This document shows positions 33,207 through 41,950 of a stretch of 64,000 nucleotides of DNA, piece by piece (positions within the stretch are counted from its first letter, which is position 1; every line of letters starts with the position of its first letter). The notes beneath the pieces are model-generated. The model was not told where the DNA came from. It saw only the letters and a list, made by a program, of their open reading frames with translations, and made no database searches. The stretch comes from Eubacterium sp. 1001713B170207_170306_E7 (GTDB lineage: Bacteria > Bacillota > Clostridia > Eubacteriales > Eubacteriaceae), in assembly GCF_015547515.1 (NCBI RefSeq), contig NZ_JADMVE010000008.1, forward strand, positions 1 to 64,000. The letters are read 5' to 3'. Made by a program: the position numbers and the translations under genes.

Positions 33207-35222
33207 TTATGTTAACCCATATTTCTTAGCTTTGGCTGAAACCGTCTTGTGGTCAAGGCCCAGGGCCTCACCGGCTTTTCTGAAGCTTTTGTATTTTGAC
33301 AGGGCTGAAGCGATGAGATCCCGCTCCATTTCCGCAAAGGTGGGTATTTTTTCCCCGTTATTGTCCAGCACGCCTGAAAACCCGGGGATATTTTCCCCAA
33401 TCGCTCGGACGTAGGACGGCAGGTCGTCTATACCGATCCACTCGCCAGTGCTCAGGGTGACCCCGCGCTCAATGATGTTCTCCAGCTCGCGGACATTTCC
33501 AGGAAAGACATAGTCCTCCAGACACTGAAGCGCAGGCTTTGTGATACGCTTGAGCGGTAATTGGTATCGCATACATATTTTATCAATAAATGCTTCCACA
33601 AGCAAGGGAATATCGCCTTTTCTTTGTCGTAAAGGCGGTAAAATGACCGAAATAACGTTCAAACGGTAATACAGGTCCTTGCGGAAGCTGTTATTTTCCA
33701 TTAATTTCTCAAGGGGCGCGTTGGTGGCCGCGATGACCCGCACATTGATCTTGACAGGTGCGAGGCCGCCGACCCGCTCCACTTCCTGCTCCTGGAGCAC
33801 CCGCAGCAGCTTGGCCTGCATGGCGCGGTCCATATCCCCGATCTCGTCCAGGAAAATGGTGCCGCCGTCGGCCAGCTCAAATTTACCCGGCTTCATGCGC
33901 ACCGCCCCGGTGAAGGCGCCCTTCTCATAGCCGAAAAGCTCAGCCTCCAGAAGGTCGGCCGGAATGGCCGCACAGTTCATGCTCACAAAGGCCGCGTCCT
34001 TCCGGGTGCTGGCATTGTGAATGGCCTTGGCCACCAGCTCCTTGCCGGTACCGCTCTCACCGCGGATGAGCACCGTGGCGTCAGTTTTCGACGCCTTGGA
34101 GGCCAGAGACAGGGCTTCTAAAAGCACCCCGCTCTTGCCGATGATCTTCTCAAAGGAGGAGCCGATGTCCTCCCGTTTTTCAAGCTCCTTTTCCAGCATG
34201 TCCGTCTTTCTGGAGAGCTCCTCCACCTTGGCCGCCAGCTTGGTAATCTCCGTGAGCTCCCGGGCCACAATGGCGTTGCCGCTCACTGCGCCGTCCACCG
34301 CGATGGGCCGCACATCCAGCATAAATTCCCGGCCGTCGGCATTGGTGATGACTGTGCCGCTCTGGCCGTCAAAAAAGCCATTGGGGATTTTTTCCCCAGG
34401 AAACAAAATGCCGATGCTCTGCTCGGTGAGCTCGGACACCCGCTTTTTCAGGATACCGGTAAAGGCGTCGTTGGCGTAGGTGATCCGGTGGTCCTTGTCC
34501 ACCAGGCAGATGCCGTCGTACACTGCCTCCAGGATGCTGATGAGCTTGCCCTCCAGCTCCTTCACGCTGTTCAACTCCCAGGACAACGCCTCGATCTGGG
34601 AGATATCCTGAAGCACTGCTACCGCGCCCACGGTACTGTTCTCCACCACCACCGGGCTCTTGTCGCTGATAACCCAGTTGCCGCCCACGGTCTCCTTCAC
34701 GCCCAGCTTTTCCCGGCCGGTCTGGATGAGCTCCACCGCGCCGAAGCCAGGGATCAGGTCGTCCACCAGGCGGCCGATGGCGGTCTCTGCCTCGATACCG
34801 GTCATCTCCTCGGCCGCAGCGTTAAAGATGGTGATCCGGCCCGCACCGTCCATGACAATGAGGCCGTTGTGAATGCTCTCAAAAATTTTTTCGCTGGTCA
34901 GGGTATTCTTCTGGATGATGTTGTCCACCTCATCCTGATCCACGACGCCCGCGCCATCCATAAAGGCGGCCAGCGCCGAGACAGCCTGCTCGCTCCTGGT
35001 ACCGTCGCCGAACAGCTCGATCTGCTCGCCCTTTTTCAGCTTCATGCCCACCAACGGCAGCACGGAATTGCAGGGCACGATCAGGGCGCGGTCAACCCGC
35101 TTGATATACAGGCGGCATCCAAAACGCTCCTCCAGCTCAGTTGTCTTCTGGACCACCATGGCGGCCACCCGGGTATGAATGCCCTTCTCGTAGCCAATGG
35201 TCACGGTTTTTTGTGTTCGCAA
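33207..35222 (-). CDS. Sigma-54-dependent activator with N-terminal HPr-like domain (DhaR-type role)
   Basis: The product has 671 residues from a TTG at 35220-35222, chosen because AGGAGGGG precedes it. Residues 1-90 form an HPr-like domain with the phospho-histidine motif EKGIHTRVAA (His16). Two PAS domains follow (about 105-215 and 225-330), then the AAA+ domain with Walker A GESGTGKE (388-395), GAFTGA (435-440, contact with sigma-54) and Walker B TIFLDEIGD, and a Fis-type helix-turn-helix (647-668). It should activate the -24/-12 promoter 22 bp downstream of its stop and therefore dhaMKL. The HPr module suggests control by PTS phosphorylation. Confidence 0.92.
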   Translation of the reverse strand: MRTQKTVTIGYEKGIHTRVAAMVVQKTTELEERFGCRLYIKRVDRALIVPCNSVLPLVGMKLKKGEQIELFGDGTRSEQAVSALAAFMDGAGVVDQDEVDNIIQKNTLTSEKIFESIHNGLIVMDGAGRITIFNAAAEEMTGIEAETAIGRLVDDLIPGFGAVELIQTGREKLGVKETVGGNWVISDKSPVVVENSTVGAVAVLQDISQIEALSWELNSVKELEGKLISILEAVYDGICLVDKDHRITYANDAFTGILKKRVSELTEQSIGILFPGEKIPNGFFDGQSGTVITNADGREFMLDVRPIAVDGAVSGNAIVARELTEITKLAAKVEELSRKTDMLEKELEKREDIGSSFEKIIGKSGVLLEALSLASKASKTDATVLIRGESGTGKELVAKAIHNASTRKDAAFVSMNCAAIPADLLEAELFGYEKGAFTGAVRMKPGKFELADGGTIFLDEIGDMDRAMQAKLLRVLQEQEVERVGGLAPVKINVRVIAATNAPLEKLMENNSFRKDLYYRLNVISVILPPLRQRKGDIPLLVEAFIDKICMRYQLPLKRITKPALQCLEDYVFPGNVRELENIIERGVTLSTGEWIGIDDLPSYVRAIGENIPGFSGVLDNNGEKIPTFAEMERDLIASALSKYKSFRKAGEALGLDHKTVSAKAKKYGLT

Positions 35223-35419
35223 GCTGCACCCCTCCTCTTGTTCGATTTCATTTATTCTATCCTGTTTTACTGTTTTTTTAAAGTGTTTATTTTGTCGTGT
35301 TCCTGTAACCTTAATAAAACGTGGGCTTTTCTTTTGAAATTAATTTCTGCTATGCAAATAATTAAAAATATGGCATAATAGACATAAAGAAACAAATAAA
35401 ATTCCAGGAGGATTTACAA

Positions 35420-35869
35420 ATGAGAATTGCTATTGATTGTGATGATGCTGCTTTTGATTTCAAGGATGCGATCTACGAACATTTAAAAAGCGAAGGTTAC
35501 GACATTACGGACTTAAAATATTCTGCTGACCACGACTGCGATTACCCGGACATTGCTTTTAATCTGGCTGAAAAGGTAGCAGACAAAACCTATGACAGAG
35601 GGATCATCATCTGCGGCACCGGCCTTGGCGTTGCCATGATGGCCAACAAGGTACCAGGCGCTTTCGCAGGCACCTGCCATGATACCTTTGCCGCTGAACG
35701 TCTGGCAAAATCCAACGATGCCAACATCATTACCATGGGCGCGCGCTGCATCGGTGTTGAGCTCGGCAAAATGATCGTTGACGCTTACATGAAGAGTGAA
35801 TTTGCCGGCGGCGGCTCAACCAAAAAGGTTGAACGCATGCGCGAGCTTGAAAAAACCTACATGAAATAA
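35420..35869 (+). CDS. RpiB/LacAB-family sugar-phosphate isomerase
   Basis: The product has 149 residues. The N-terminus MRIAIDCDDAAFDFKDAI and the active-site block IICGTGLGVAMMANKVPG, with the catalytic Cys, followed by NIITMGARCIGVELGKMIVD identify the RpiB/LacB fold. The best-known reaction is ribose-5-phosphate to ribulose-5-phosphate, but family members act on galactose-6-phosphate and on erythrulose-4-phosphate. It sits 13 bp before a TIM-like gene and divergent from the dha regulator, which points to a tetrose or triose pathway. AGGAGG lies before the ATG. Confidence 0.88.
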   Translation: MRIAIDCDDAAFDFKDAIYEHLKSEGYDITDLKYSADHDCDYPDIAFNLAEKVADKTYDRGIIICGTGLGVAMMANKVPGAFAGTCHDTFAAERLAKSNDANIITMGARCIGVELGKMIVDAYMKSEFAGGGSTKKVERMRELEKTYMK

Positions 35870-35882
35870 TCCAGGTTCCAGC

Positions 35883-36656
35883 ATGAAAAAGATGTTTTTA
35901 GGAACAAACTGGAAAATGAATAAGACAACCGCTGAGGGGTTGGCTTATACGGACGCGCTGACGGACATCATCGCCAGATACCCGGAATTTGAATTTTTCA
36001 TTATTCCGCCCTATGTACAGCTCTGGAAAATCCGTGAGCTCATCGACTCTAAAAAATCAACTTTAAAACTGGGCGCCCAAAACGTGCACTACGAGGACGC
36101 CGGACAGTTTACCGGAGAGATCTCTCCAACCCAGCTAAAGGAAATCGGCGTGGACATCCTGGAAATCGGCCACAGCGAACGCCGCCAGTACTTTAACGAG
36201 ACCGACTATACCGTCAATCTCAAAACCCTTGCCGCCTTAAAGCACGGCTTTACCCCGCTTGTCTGCATCGGCGACAGCCTGCAGGACAAGAAATACGGTG
36301 TGTCCAAGGAGGTGCTGGCCCGCCAGCTCAAGATCGCCCTGCACGATGTACCCGCAGAGGCCATCGGCAAATTCTGGGTCGCCTACGAACCGGTCTGGGC
36401 CATTGGCGTGAACGGGATTCCCGCAGAAGCACCTTTGGTGAACGACATCCACAACCACTTGCGGGACGTCACGGTTGAGCTCTATGGCGAAGCCGGGCGT
36501 GAAATTCCGCTGCTGTTCGGCGGCAGCGTCAACATTGACAACGCAAAACAGTACGCGCCTTTTGAAAATGTCAACGGCCTGTTCATCGGCAGAAGCGCCT
36601 GGCAGCCGGACACCTTCGAGGCGATCATGAAATCTTTACATGAAACTCTGGCATAA
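35883..36656 (+). CDS. TIM-like isomerase, possibly erythrulose-phosphate specific
   Basis: The product has 257 residues with all three triosephosphate isomerase catalytic residues: Lys11 in TNWKMNKT, His97 in IGHSERRQYF and Glu169 in YEPVWAIG. However, the phosphate-gripping loop 6 reads AIGVNGIPAEAP where glycolytic enzymes have AIGTGKTAT, and PPYVQLWKI replaces the usual PxxxL segment. Similar changes mark EryH/LerI-type isomerases as I remember them. Together with the RpiB-like gene upstream and the DhaK-type kinase nearby, a role in converting erythrulose-1-phosphate is plausible. A catabolic triosephosphate isomerase is the conservative alternative. A terminator follows. Confidence 0.82.
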   Translation: MKKMFLGTNWKMNKTTAEGLAYTDALTDIIARYPEFEFFIIPPYVQLWKIRELIDSKKSTLKLGAQNVHYEDAGQFTGEISPTQLKEIGVDILEIGHSERRQYFNETDYTVNLKTLAALKHGFTPLVCIGDSLQDKKYGVSKEVLARQLKIALHDVPAEAIGKFWVAYEPVWAIGVNGIPAEAPLVNDIHNHLRDVTVELYGEAGREIPLLFGGSVNIDNAKQYAPFENVNGLFIGRSAWQPDTFEAIMKSLHETLA

Positions 36657-36659
36657 ACC

Positions 36660-36684
36660 AAAAGCCCTCCGGGGCTTTTTTTAG
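36660..36684 (+). terminator. Terminator after the TIM-like gene
   Basis: AAAGCCC and GGGCTTT form a stem with a TCCG-type loop, followed by seven T. Confidence 0.85.
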
Positions 36685-36812
36685 TGGTCTGGCGTCCATA
36701 TTCGCTCCCCTTAAAAAAACATGTCAGCCTTGACAGCCGAAGCGCCAACTGATAAGATGCCAATAATTTACCGGGTGCCTGTGCATCTGGTATTAACCGC
36801 AAAGGAGCACAA

Positions 36813-37223
36813 ATGAAAACACAGCACTACGACGGCAGCCGCCTCTGCCTCTACGCAGGCCAGCTTTCGGTCGATGAGACCGTAAAGCGGCTGGAGGCCA
36901 TCCTCCGGGAAAAGCATATTCCAGTGTTCGCCAAATTTGACCACGCCCTCAACGCAAAAAAGGTGGGGCTTGATCTGCACCCTACCACGGTGCTGGTCTT
37001 TGGGTCGCCACAGGTGGGCACCGGGCTCATGCAGGAGAACCAGAGCATTTCCCTTGATCTGCCGCTGCGCATCGCTGTCTGGGAGGACGAGGCTGGAAGC
37101 ACCTGGCTGGCTTTTCCAAAAACCGCAAAGATAGCTGAGGCCTACGGCCTGGAGGACCATCCGGCAGTGCCCAAAATGGAAGCCCTGATGGAAAACCTGG
37201 TTCAAGCGGCCGCCAGGCCCTAG
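36813..37223 (+). CDS. DUF302 domain protein
   Basis: The product has 136 residues spanning one DUF302 domain: FAKFDHALNAKKVGLDLHPT, TVLVFGSPQVGTGLMQENQS and LDLPLRIAVWED are characteristic. DUF302 proteins are small soluble proteins of unknown function, sometimes near metal or thiol genes. AAAGGAG lies before the ATG. It stands alone between the TIM-like gene and a membrane protein, with a palindromic terminator after it. Confidence 0.85.
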   Translation: MKTQHYDGSRLCLYAGQLSVDETVKRLEAILREKHIPVFAKFDHALNAKKVGLDLHPTTVLVFGSPQVGTGLMQENQSISLDLPLRIAVWEDEAGSTWLAFPKTAKIAEAYGLEDHPAVPKMEALMENLVQAAARP

Positions 37224-37252
37224 ACGCCCGCGTGGGTTTTGCGTCAGGCAGT

Positions 37253-37313
37253 AGTACAAACAATACGCATAAATCCCATTTTGACTTTTCATCATTGTTT
37301 GTACTTTTTTTAT
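37253..37313 (+). terminator. Palindromic terminator (ATGCGGAAAAGTC family), divergent copy
   Basis: AGTACAAACAAT and ATTGTTTGTACT form the outer stem (about 37253-37264 with 37304), followed by TTTTTTTA. The inner arms are degenerate compared with the other copies. Confidence 0.75.
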
Positions 37314-37364
37314 GTCACGCTTTTGTGATATAATCCCTTTAATCAGCTTTAAGGGGGCGCGGGC

Positions 37365-38423
37365 ATGAAAAAAATCACCATGCGGCAGGTCATGATGACC
37401 TTTATCGGCATCTATCTCGGGGCAAGCTTTGTCTCGGGCCAGGAAATTTACCAGTTTTTCGGGGTGTTCGGCGGCTATGGCATTGCCGGTATAGCCGTGG
37501 CTGTATTTATTTTTTTCATTTTTGGCTGTATGATCATGCGCATCTCCCACCGCACGGGCATCCGGGATTTTGAGAAGCTGGTGGTCCAGGGCTGCCATCC
37601 GGTTCTGCGTCTGGTCTTTGGCGGCTTTACCCTGCTCTTTATGTTCACGGTGGTCATGGTAGTGGTGGCCGGCGCAGGGGCGCTGCTCCAGCAGCTCTGG
37701 GGCTTTCCGGCCTTTATCGGCAGTCTTTTCATGGGTGTTCTGCTCACTGCCGCCGGCACCACCGGCGCCCGGGGTATGGTATCGGCCTTTGGCTTTGTGG
37801 TGCCCTTTATGGTAGCGGTCGGGCTTCTGGCAGGGGTTCTGTCTTTTTTTAAACTGGACCTCTCGCCTTTGGCCGCCTCGCCCGTCTCAGGCAGCAACCC
37901 GCTGGTGGGCAACTGGCTCATCGCCGCCCTGACCTTTGTCTCCTATAATCTGCTGGTGGCCATCTCGGTGTTGACGCCCATCGCGCCCCATGTAGATTCG
38001 GACCGTTCGATTATCCGGGGAATACTCTGGGGCTCTGTTCTGCTGTTCGTCATCGCCCTGTGCGTGCTGGTGCCCATCGCCCTGCATTTACCGCTGGTCC
38101 AGACCTCCAGTCTGCCCATGCTCACCCTGGCTTCGGCTATTCATCCGGCCATTGGCATTGTCTACGCCCTGCTGCTGCTCTGCGGTATGTTCGCCTCTGG
38201 ACTCTCCTGCCTCTACGCAGTATCCACCCGGGTGCGCCGGATCGGCCCTGTCCGTGGAAAGGGCCTGCTGATCACCATCATGGCAGCCGCTACCCTGGGC
38301 AGCATCGCCGGGTTCAAAAACCTCATTGCCACCCTCTTCCCCCTGTTCGGCTACTTCGGTCTGCTGGCGCTGGCGAGTGTGGCGTGGCACTACCACCAGA
38401 TCACACGCAAAAAGCCGGAGTGA
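37365..38423 (+). CDS. YkvI-family membrane protein
   Basis: The product has 352 residues and about ten membrane helices. The N-terminus (MMTFIGIYLGASFVSGQEIY) has the helix-breaking Gly-rich start typical of the APC-superfamily YkvI group, which are predicted transporters of unknown substrate. AAGGGGG precedes the ATG region. It is monocistronic, with palindromic terminators on both sides. Confidence 0.8.
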   Translation: MKKITMRQVMMTFIGIYLGASFVSGQEIYQFFGVFGGYGIAGIAVAVFIFFIFGCMIMRISHRTGIRDFEKLVVQGCHPVLRLVFGGFTLLFMFTVVMVVVAGAGALLQQLWGFPAFIGSLFMGVLLTAAGTTGARGMVSAFGFVVPFMVAVGLLAGVLSFFKLDLSPLAASPVSGSNPLVGNWLIAALTFVSYNLLVAISVLTPIAPHVDSDRSIIRGILWGSVLLFVIALCVLVPIALHLPLVQTSSLPMLTLASAIHPAIGIVYALLLLCGMFASGLSCLYAVSTRVRRIGPVRGKGLLITIMAAATLGSIAGFKNLIATLFPLFGYFGLLALASVAWHYHQITRKKPE

Positions 38424-38460
38424 TTTTCCGGCGGCTGAACTTTTCAAATGCGCCTGTATC

Positions 38461-38508
38461 CCAAAAATGCGGAAAAGTCCATTTTTGACTTTTCCGCATT
38501 CTTTGCAT
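38461..38508. terminator. Palindromic terminator (ATGCGGAAAAGTC family)
   Basis: AATGCGGAAAAGTC pairs with GACTTTTCCGCATT around a short loop. It separates the convergent YkvI-like and GyrI-like genes. Confidence 0.8.
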
Positions 38509-38518
38509 GGGTCTGGCA

Positions 38519-39130
38519 TCATACCGGGATGCGCAGCACGGTTTTCAGCCGTTCGGGTTTGGTCCGGCGCGGATCGGAGAGGTAGATTTCATGATGCTTC
38601 TGCTCCCAGCCCGGACGGCGGGCCAGGCCCTCGGCTTCCATAAAGGCGGCCAGCTCGTCAAAGGAGCGTCCCTCGTCCGCGTAAGGGCCGGCGTGCATGA
38701 TCTGGACGCAGTCTCCCTCGTCAAAGGTCCGAAACCGGACGCTTTCGAAATCAATCTCCGGCTTTTTCTCCCTGCTCTCTGAAAGCACGGCTTCGTACAG
38801 CTCAGGCGTCACAAATTCCGGCTGGCGGATCATGGACGTCCACTGCCAGTCGTTCCGGTCGTCCGATACGCCCCACCACAGGCCCTCCAGAGGCGGCACA
38901 ACGTATTCAAAATAGCCCGCTGGCAGCTCGCCCTTCATCTTGCGCATCTTAATGCCAAAGCTGAGGGCGTACAGGGCGCTCAGCGCGTTCTGATAGCATG
39001 GGCTCTCCGGCGCGCCCATGCCGTCCACCAGGATAAAGGCAATCTCCGGCACGGCGATGTGGACAGGCTTCTTTCCAGGCATGTATAAATTCTTGTATTC
39101 TTTTTTATAATCCATCTTGTTTGCAGTCAT
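38519..39130 (-). CDS. GyrI-like small-molecule-binding domain protein
   Basis: The product has 203 residues from the ATG at 39128-39130, with AGGAGG upstream; the frame upstream is non-coding in character. The sequence resembles GyrI-like/SOUL-type domain proteins: PEIAFILVDGMGAPES near the N-terminus, YFEYVVPPLEGLWW in the middle, and VQIMHAGPYADEGRSFDELA then HHEIYLSDPRRTKPERLKT at the C-terminus. Such domains bind cationic or aromatic small molecules; no DNA-binding domain is attached. It is convergent with the YkvI-like gene. Confidence 0.85.
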   Translation of the reverse strand: MTANKMDYKKEYKNLYMPGKKPVHIAVPEIAFILVDGMGAPESPCYQNALSALYALSFGIKMRKMKGELPAGYFEYVVPPLEGLWWGVSDDRNDWQWTSMIRQPEFVTPELYEAVLSESREKKPEIDFESVRFRTFDEGDCVQIMHAGPYADEGRSFDELAAFMEAEGLARRPGWEQKHHEIYLSDPRRTKPERLKTVLRIPV

Positions 39131-39277
39131 CGGTGTATCCTCCTGTTCTTTTCTTATCCTTATGATAACACCTCCCGCGCAGGGGAAGGTCAAGCTTTTT
39201 AAAACGCCTTTTGGCTTCCGTCTGCTCTTTGTGCTATAATTTAGGAAAAGCATTGTCATAAGAAGGAGGCTTTTAAA

Positions 39278-39811
39278 ATGATTTGTCATTCTCAGGATGC
39301 TGAGACATCCGGTATTCTTCACGTGGCCCAGGGCATGTGTGTGGCGGCCCGCACGGCGCCTAAGGCAAGGGGGATCGACCATATCGACGCCTGTTACCTG
39401 ACCGGCGGCGAAAAGGAGACGCTGGCGGCTGAAATGGACCGTCTGGGCAAGGCGCAGGAGCTCGCCTTTTTTATCCGCGACGCGCAGAATGTGCGTGACA
39501 GCGCCGCCGTGGTGCTCATCGGCGCCAGCCTTGGCCAGCGCGGCCTGAACGAGGCCTGCCGGTACTGCCATTATCAGAACTGCGCCGAGTGCGCCAGCCA
39601 GAACGGCGTCTGTGCCTTTGACCCCATGGATCTGGGCATCGCCCTGGGCTCAGCCGTGAGCGTGGCTGCGGCAGCCCATGTGGACAACCGCATCATGTTC
39701 TCGGTGGGCAAGGCGGCCATCTCCTTAGGCTGTCTGGGCGAAGAAATGTCCATGGTGCTGGGGATTCCCCTTTCCGCCAAAGGCAAATCGCCCTATTTTG
39801 ACCGCGGCTGA
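39278..39811 (+). CDS. DUF2148 (ferredoxin-domain) protein
   Basis: The product has 177 residues. ARTAPKARGIDHID near the N-terminus and the Cys-rich segment CRYCHYQNCAECASQNGVC in the middle match DUF2148 proteins of anaerobes, annotated as ferredoxin-domain containing and probably binding an Fe-S cluster. AGGAGG lies before the ATG. It is monocistronic with a terminator after it. The biochemical role is not known. Confidence 0.85.
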   Translation: MICHSQDAETSGILHVAQGMCVAARTAPKARGIDHIDACYLTGGEKETLAAEMDRLGKAQELAFFIRDAQNVRDSAAVVLIGASLGQRGLNEACRYCHYQNCAECASQNGVCAFDPMDLGIALGSAVSVAAAAHVDNRIMFSVGKAAISLGCLGEEMSMVLGIPLSAKGKSPYFDRG

Positions 39812-39867
39812 GCCTGAAGCCCAAAGTCCTTACCCGCGTCAGGCAGAAGCCCAAAGCGCGCAGGACA

Positions 39868-39899
39868 GCCCATCGAAGCGGTGGGCTGTTTTTTTACGG
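39868..39899 (+). terminator. Terminator after the DUF2148 gene
   Basis: AGCCCA pairs with TGGGCT (about 39869-39890), followed by seven T. It overlaps the end of the convergent phosphoesterase gene. Confidence 0.8.
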
Positions 39900-40700
39900 T
39901 ATCTGAATATCAAAAACAGCGATCTCCGGCACAGCGCCCAGGCGGGCCGGGATCTGGGTACAGCCGATGCCCTGGCTGACGTACAGGGCCGTGCTGTTTT
40001 CGGGGTCGATGGTGTAAAAGCCGCGGATATACTTTTTTCCGAGGTCGGTGGTGACGGTCGGCAGCAGGGGCAGGCGGATCTGGCCGCCGTGGGTGTGCCC
40101 GGAGAGGATCAGGTCCACCCCGGTCCCTTTCAGGCGGTCTGCGCCGTCGGGCTCGTGCATGAGAATGATTCTGTAATCACTGCCCGCTGTGCCTCGGGCG
40201 GTTTGTTGAACATCGGGCTCGCCGTAAAGCAGATCATCGGTGCCGCCGATGGCCAGAGTCCGGCCCTGCCCGGCCGGCAGGATCACGGCCTCATTTTCCA
40301 GCAGGGTAAAGCCTGCCCGCTCCAGCACCGGCGCGTACCATCTTGCCATCTTGGTACAGTCGTGGTTGCCCCAGACCGCAAATTTGCCCAGAGGCGCCTG
40401 AAGCCCGGCCAGAGGCTCGGCTGCGTCCTCCCGCCGGTAGCGGATGAAGCGGTCATACAGGTCACCGGTAAACACCACCACGTCGGGCGAGAGCCGGTTG
40501 ACACGGCGCACCAGGCGGGCCACCCTGCGCCTGGAATAAAAAGGGCCGATGTGGATATCGGTCAGCTGGACCACCCGCAGGCGTTTCTGCCCGCTGCCCA
40601 CGGCATGCCTGCGGACCGCCAGGCGGTTCGGTTCCACCAGTACGCTGTAGGCCGCCAGCAGGCCAAGGCCGCCCAGCACTGTCACGATTGCTTTTTTCAT
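39894..40700 (-). CDS. Metallophosphoesterase, YkuE-like
   Basis: The product has 268 residues. One N-terminal membrane anchor (about 4-22) is followed by the calcineurin-like metal motifs: QLTDIHIG, VVFTGDLYDR, WGNHD and LSGHTHGGQIRLP. The set of Asp, His and Asn residues is complete. YkuE-type enzymes face the outside or membrane and cleave phosphodiesters, for example UDP-linked lipids in the LpxH/LpxG-like group; the substrate here is unknown. It lies downstream of the glycosyltransferase, separated by a palindromic terminator. Confidence 0.88.
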   Translation of the reverse strand: MKKAIVTVLGGLGLLAAYSVLVEPNRLAVRRHAVGSGQKRLRVVQLTDIHIGPFYSRRRVARLVRRVNRLSPDVVVFTGDLYDRFIRYRREDAAEPLAGLQAPLGKFAVWGNHDCTKMARWYAPVLERAGFTLLENEAVILPAGQGRTLAIGGTDDLLYGEPDVQQTARGTAGSDYRIILMHEPDGADRLKGTGVDLILSGHTHGGQIRLPLLPTVTTDLGKKYIRGFYTIDPENSTALYVSQGIGCTQIPARLGAVPEIAVFDIQIP

Positions 40701-40741
40701 TACTTATCAAATCCTTTCAGGTCATCATTTCTCACAGATAA

Positions 40742-40795
40742 GGTACAAAAAATGCCGAAAAGCCTTTTTTAGGACTTTTTGGCATTTTTGGTATG
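40742..40795 (-). terminator. Palindromic terminator (ATGCGGAAAAGTC family)
   Basis: GGTACAAAAAATGCCGAAAAG-type arm (without its last base) and complement TTTTTGGCATTTTTGGTA enclose a short inner loop. It lies after the glycosyltransferase gene on the minus strand. Confidence 0.75.
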
Positions 40796-40866
40796 TCATA
40801 TGAAGCTTATTGTAACGGATGATGCTTAAATTATTCAAAAGACCGGCGGACGGGGCTGCATGATTT

Positions 40867-41820
40867 TCAGCCCTGTTTCACGTCCTTTTCTCCGGACGCT
40901 TCCCGCACAATATAAACCGGGCGCTCCTTGACCTCCAGGTAGGTTTTGGCCAGGTACTGGCCCAGAATGCCTACGCAGAGCAGCTGGATGCCGCCGATGA
41001 AGATGACGATGCAGGCCAGGGAGGGCCAGCCAAAGGCGGAGCCGCCGTAGAGCAGCTGGCGGATAATGATGAACAGAATGGCGATAACAGCCACGCCGCA
41101 CAGGGCCATTCCTCCGAAGGAGGCCAGGGCCAGAGGGGCCACGGAAAAAGCGGTGATGCCCTCCACCGAGTATTTGAACAGCTTCCAGACCGACCACTTG
41201 GTCTCTCCGGCGGCGCGCTCGATGTTTTCGTACTCCAGCCATTTGGTCTTAAAGCCCACCCAGCTGAAGATGCCCTTTGAAAACCGGTTGTACTCGGTCA
41301 CGCTGAGGATGGCGTCGACGACCGGCCTTGTCATCATGCGGTAATCCCGGGCGCCGTCCACAATATCGGCGCTCCCGATTTTGTGCATGATCCCGTAGAA
41401 GCGTCTGGCCAGAAAGGAGCGGATTTTCGGCTCGCCCTTGCGGCTCACCCGCCTGGCCGCCGCACAGTCATAGCCCTCTGCTGCAATGGCGCGGTACATC
41501 CTGAGCAGATAATCCGGCGGGTCCTGCAGATCGGCGTCCATCAGGGCCACCAGGCTTCCACGGGCGTGTTGAAGCCCCGCGTAGATGGCGGCCTCCTTGC
41601 CAAAATTGCGGGAGAAGGACAGGTAGCGCACCCGGCTGTCCTGCTCTGCGAAGCCGCGGATCAGGGACAGGGTGCGGTCGGCGGAGCCGTCGTCCACAAA
41701 CAGAAGCTCAAAGGTCTCGGACGCCGGAAAGGACGCAAGGGCCTGACAGACGGCTGAATAAAAGGCCGGAAGTACTGCTTCCTCATTATAACAGGGGACC
41801 ACGATGGTGATTAAACCCAT
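40867..41820 (-). CDS. Family 2 glycosyltransferase, GtrB/DPM1-like
   Basis: The product has 317 residues from the ATG at 41818-41820, with AAAGGAAG upstream. The GT-A fold shows TIVVPCYNEE near the N-terminus, LLFVDDGSADRT and LMDADLQDPP (DxD). Two membrane helices near 230-300 end in a short basic C-terminus, the GtrB layout. It transfers a sugar from a nucleotide sugar to undecaprenyl phosphate for cell-envelope glycosylation. No flippase GtrA is adjacent. Confidence 0.9.
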   Translation of the reverse strand: MGLITIVVPCYNEEAVLPAFYSAVCQALASFPASETFELLFVDDGSADRTLSLIRGFAEQDSRVRYLSFSRNFGKEAAIYAGLQHARGSLVALMDADLQDPPDYLLRMYRAIAAEGYDCAAARRVSRKGEPKIRSFLARRFYGIMHKIGSADIVDGARDYRMMTRPVVDAILSVTEYNRFSKGIFSWVGFKTKWLEYENIERAAGETKWSVWKLFKYSVEGITAFSVAPLALASFGGMALCGVAVIAILFIIIRQLLYGGSAFGWPSLACIVIFIGGIQLLCVGILGQYLAKTYLEVKERPVYIVREASGEKDVKQG

Positions 41821-41893
41821 GACATTCTTCCTTTCCAAGTTACTTTTTATTCATTATAACATGAACATCCCCTCAAATGGCTTTAATTTTTGA

Positions 41894-41946
41894 CCAAAAA
41901 AAATGCGGAAAAGGCGCATTTCCTGACTTTTCCGCATTTTCTGTAT
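41894..41946 (-). terminator. Palindromic terminator (ATGCGGAAAAGTC family)
   Basis: AAATGCGGAAAAG and CTTTTCCGCATTT are the outer arms. It separates the zinc-ribbon gene from the glycosyltransferase on the minus strand. Confidence 0.75.
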
Positions 41947-41950
41947 CTTA

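Noticed and set aside
35340-35400. Sigma-54 promoter before the RpiB-like gene (TGGCAT near 35371)
   Set aside because: No TTGC or similar -12 element at the required distance.
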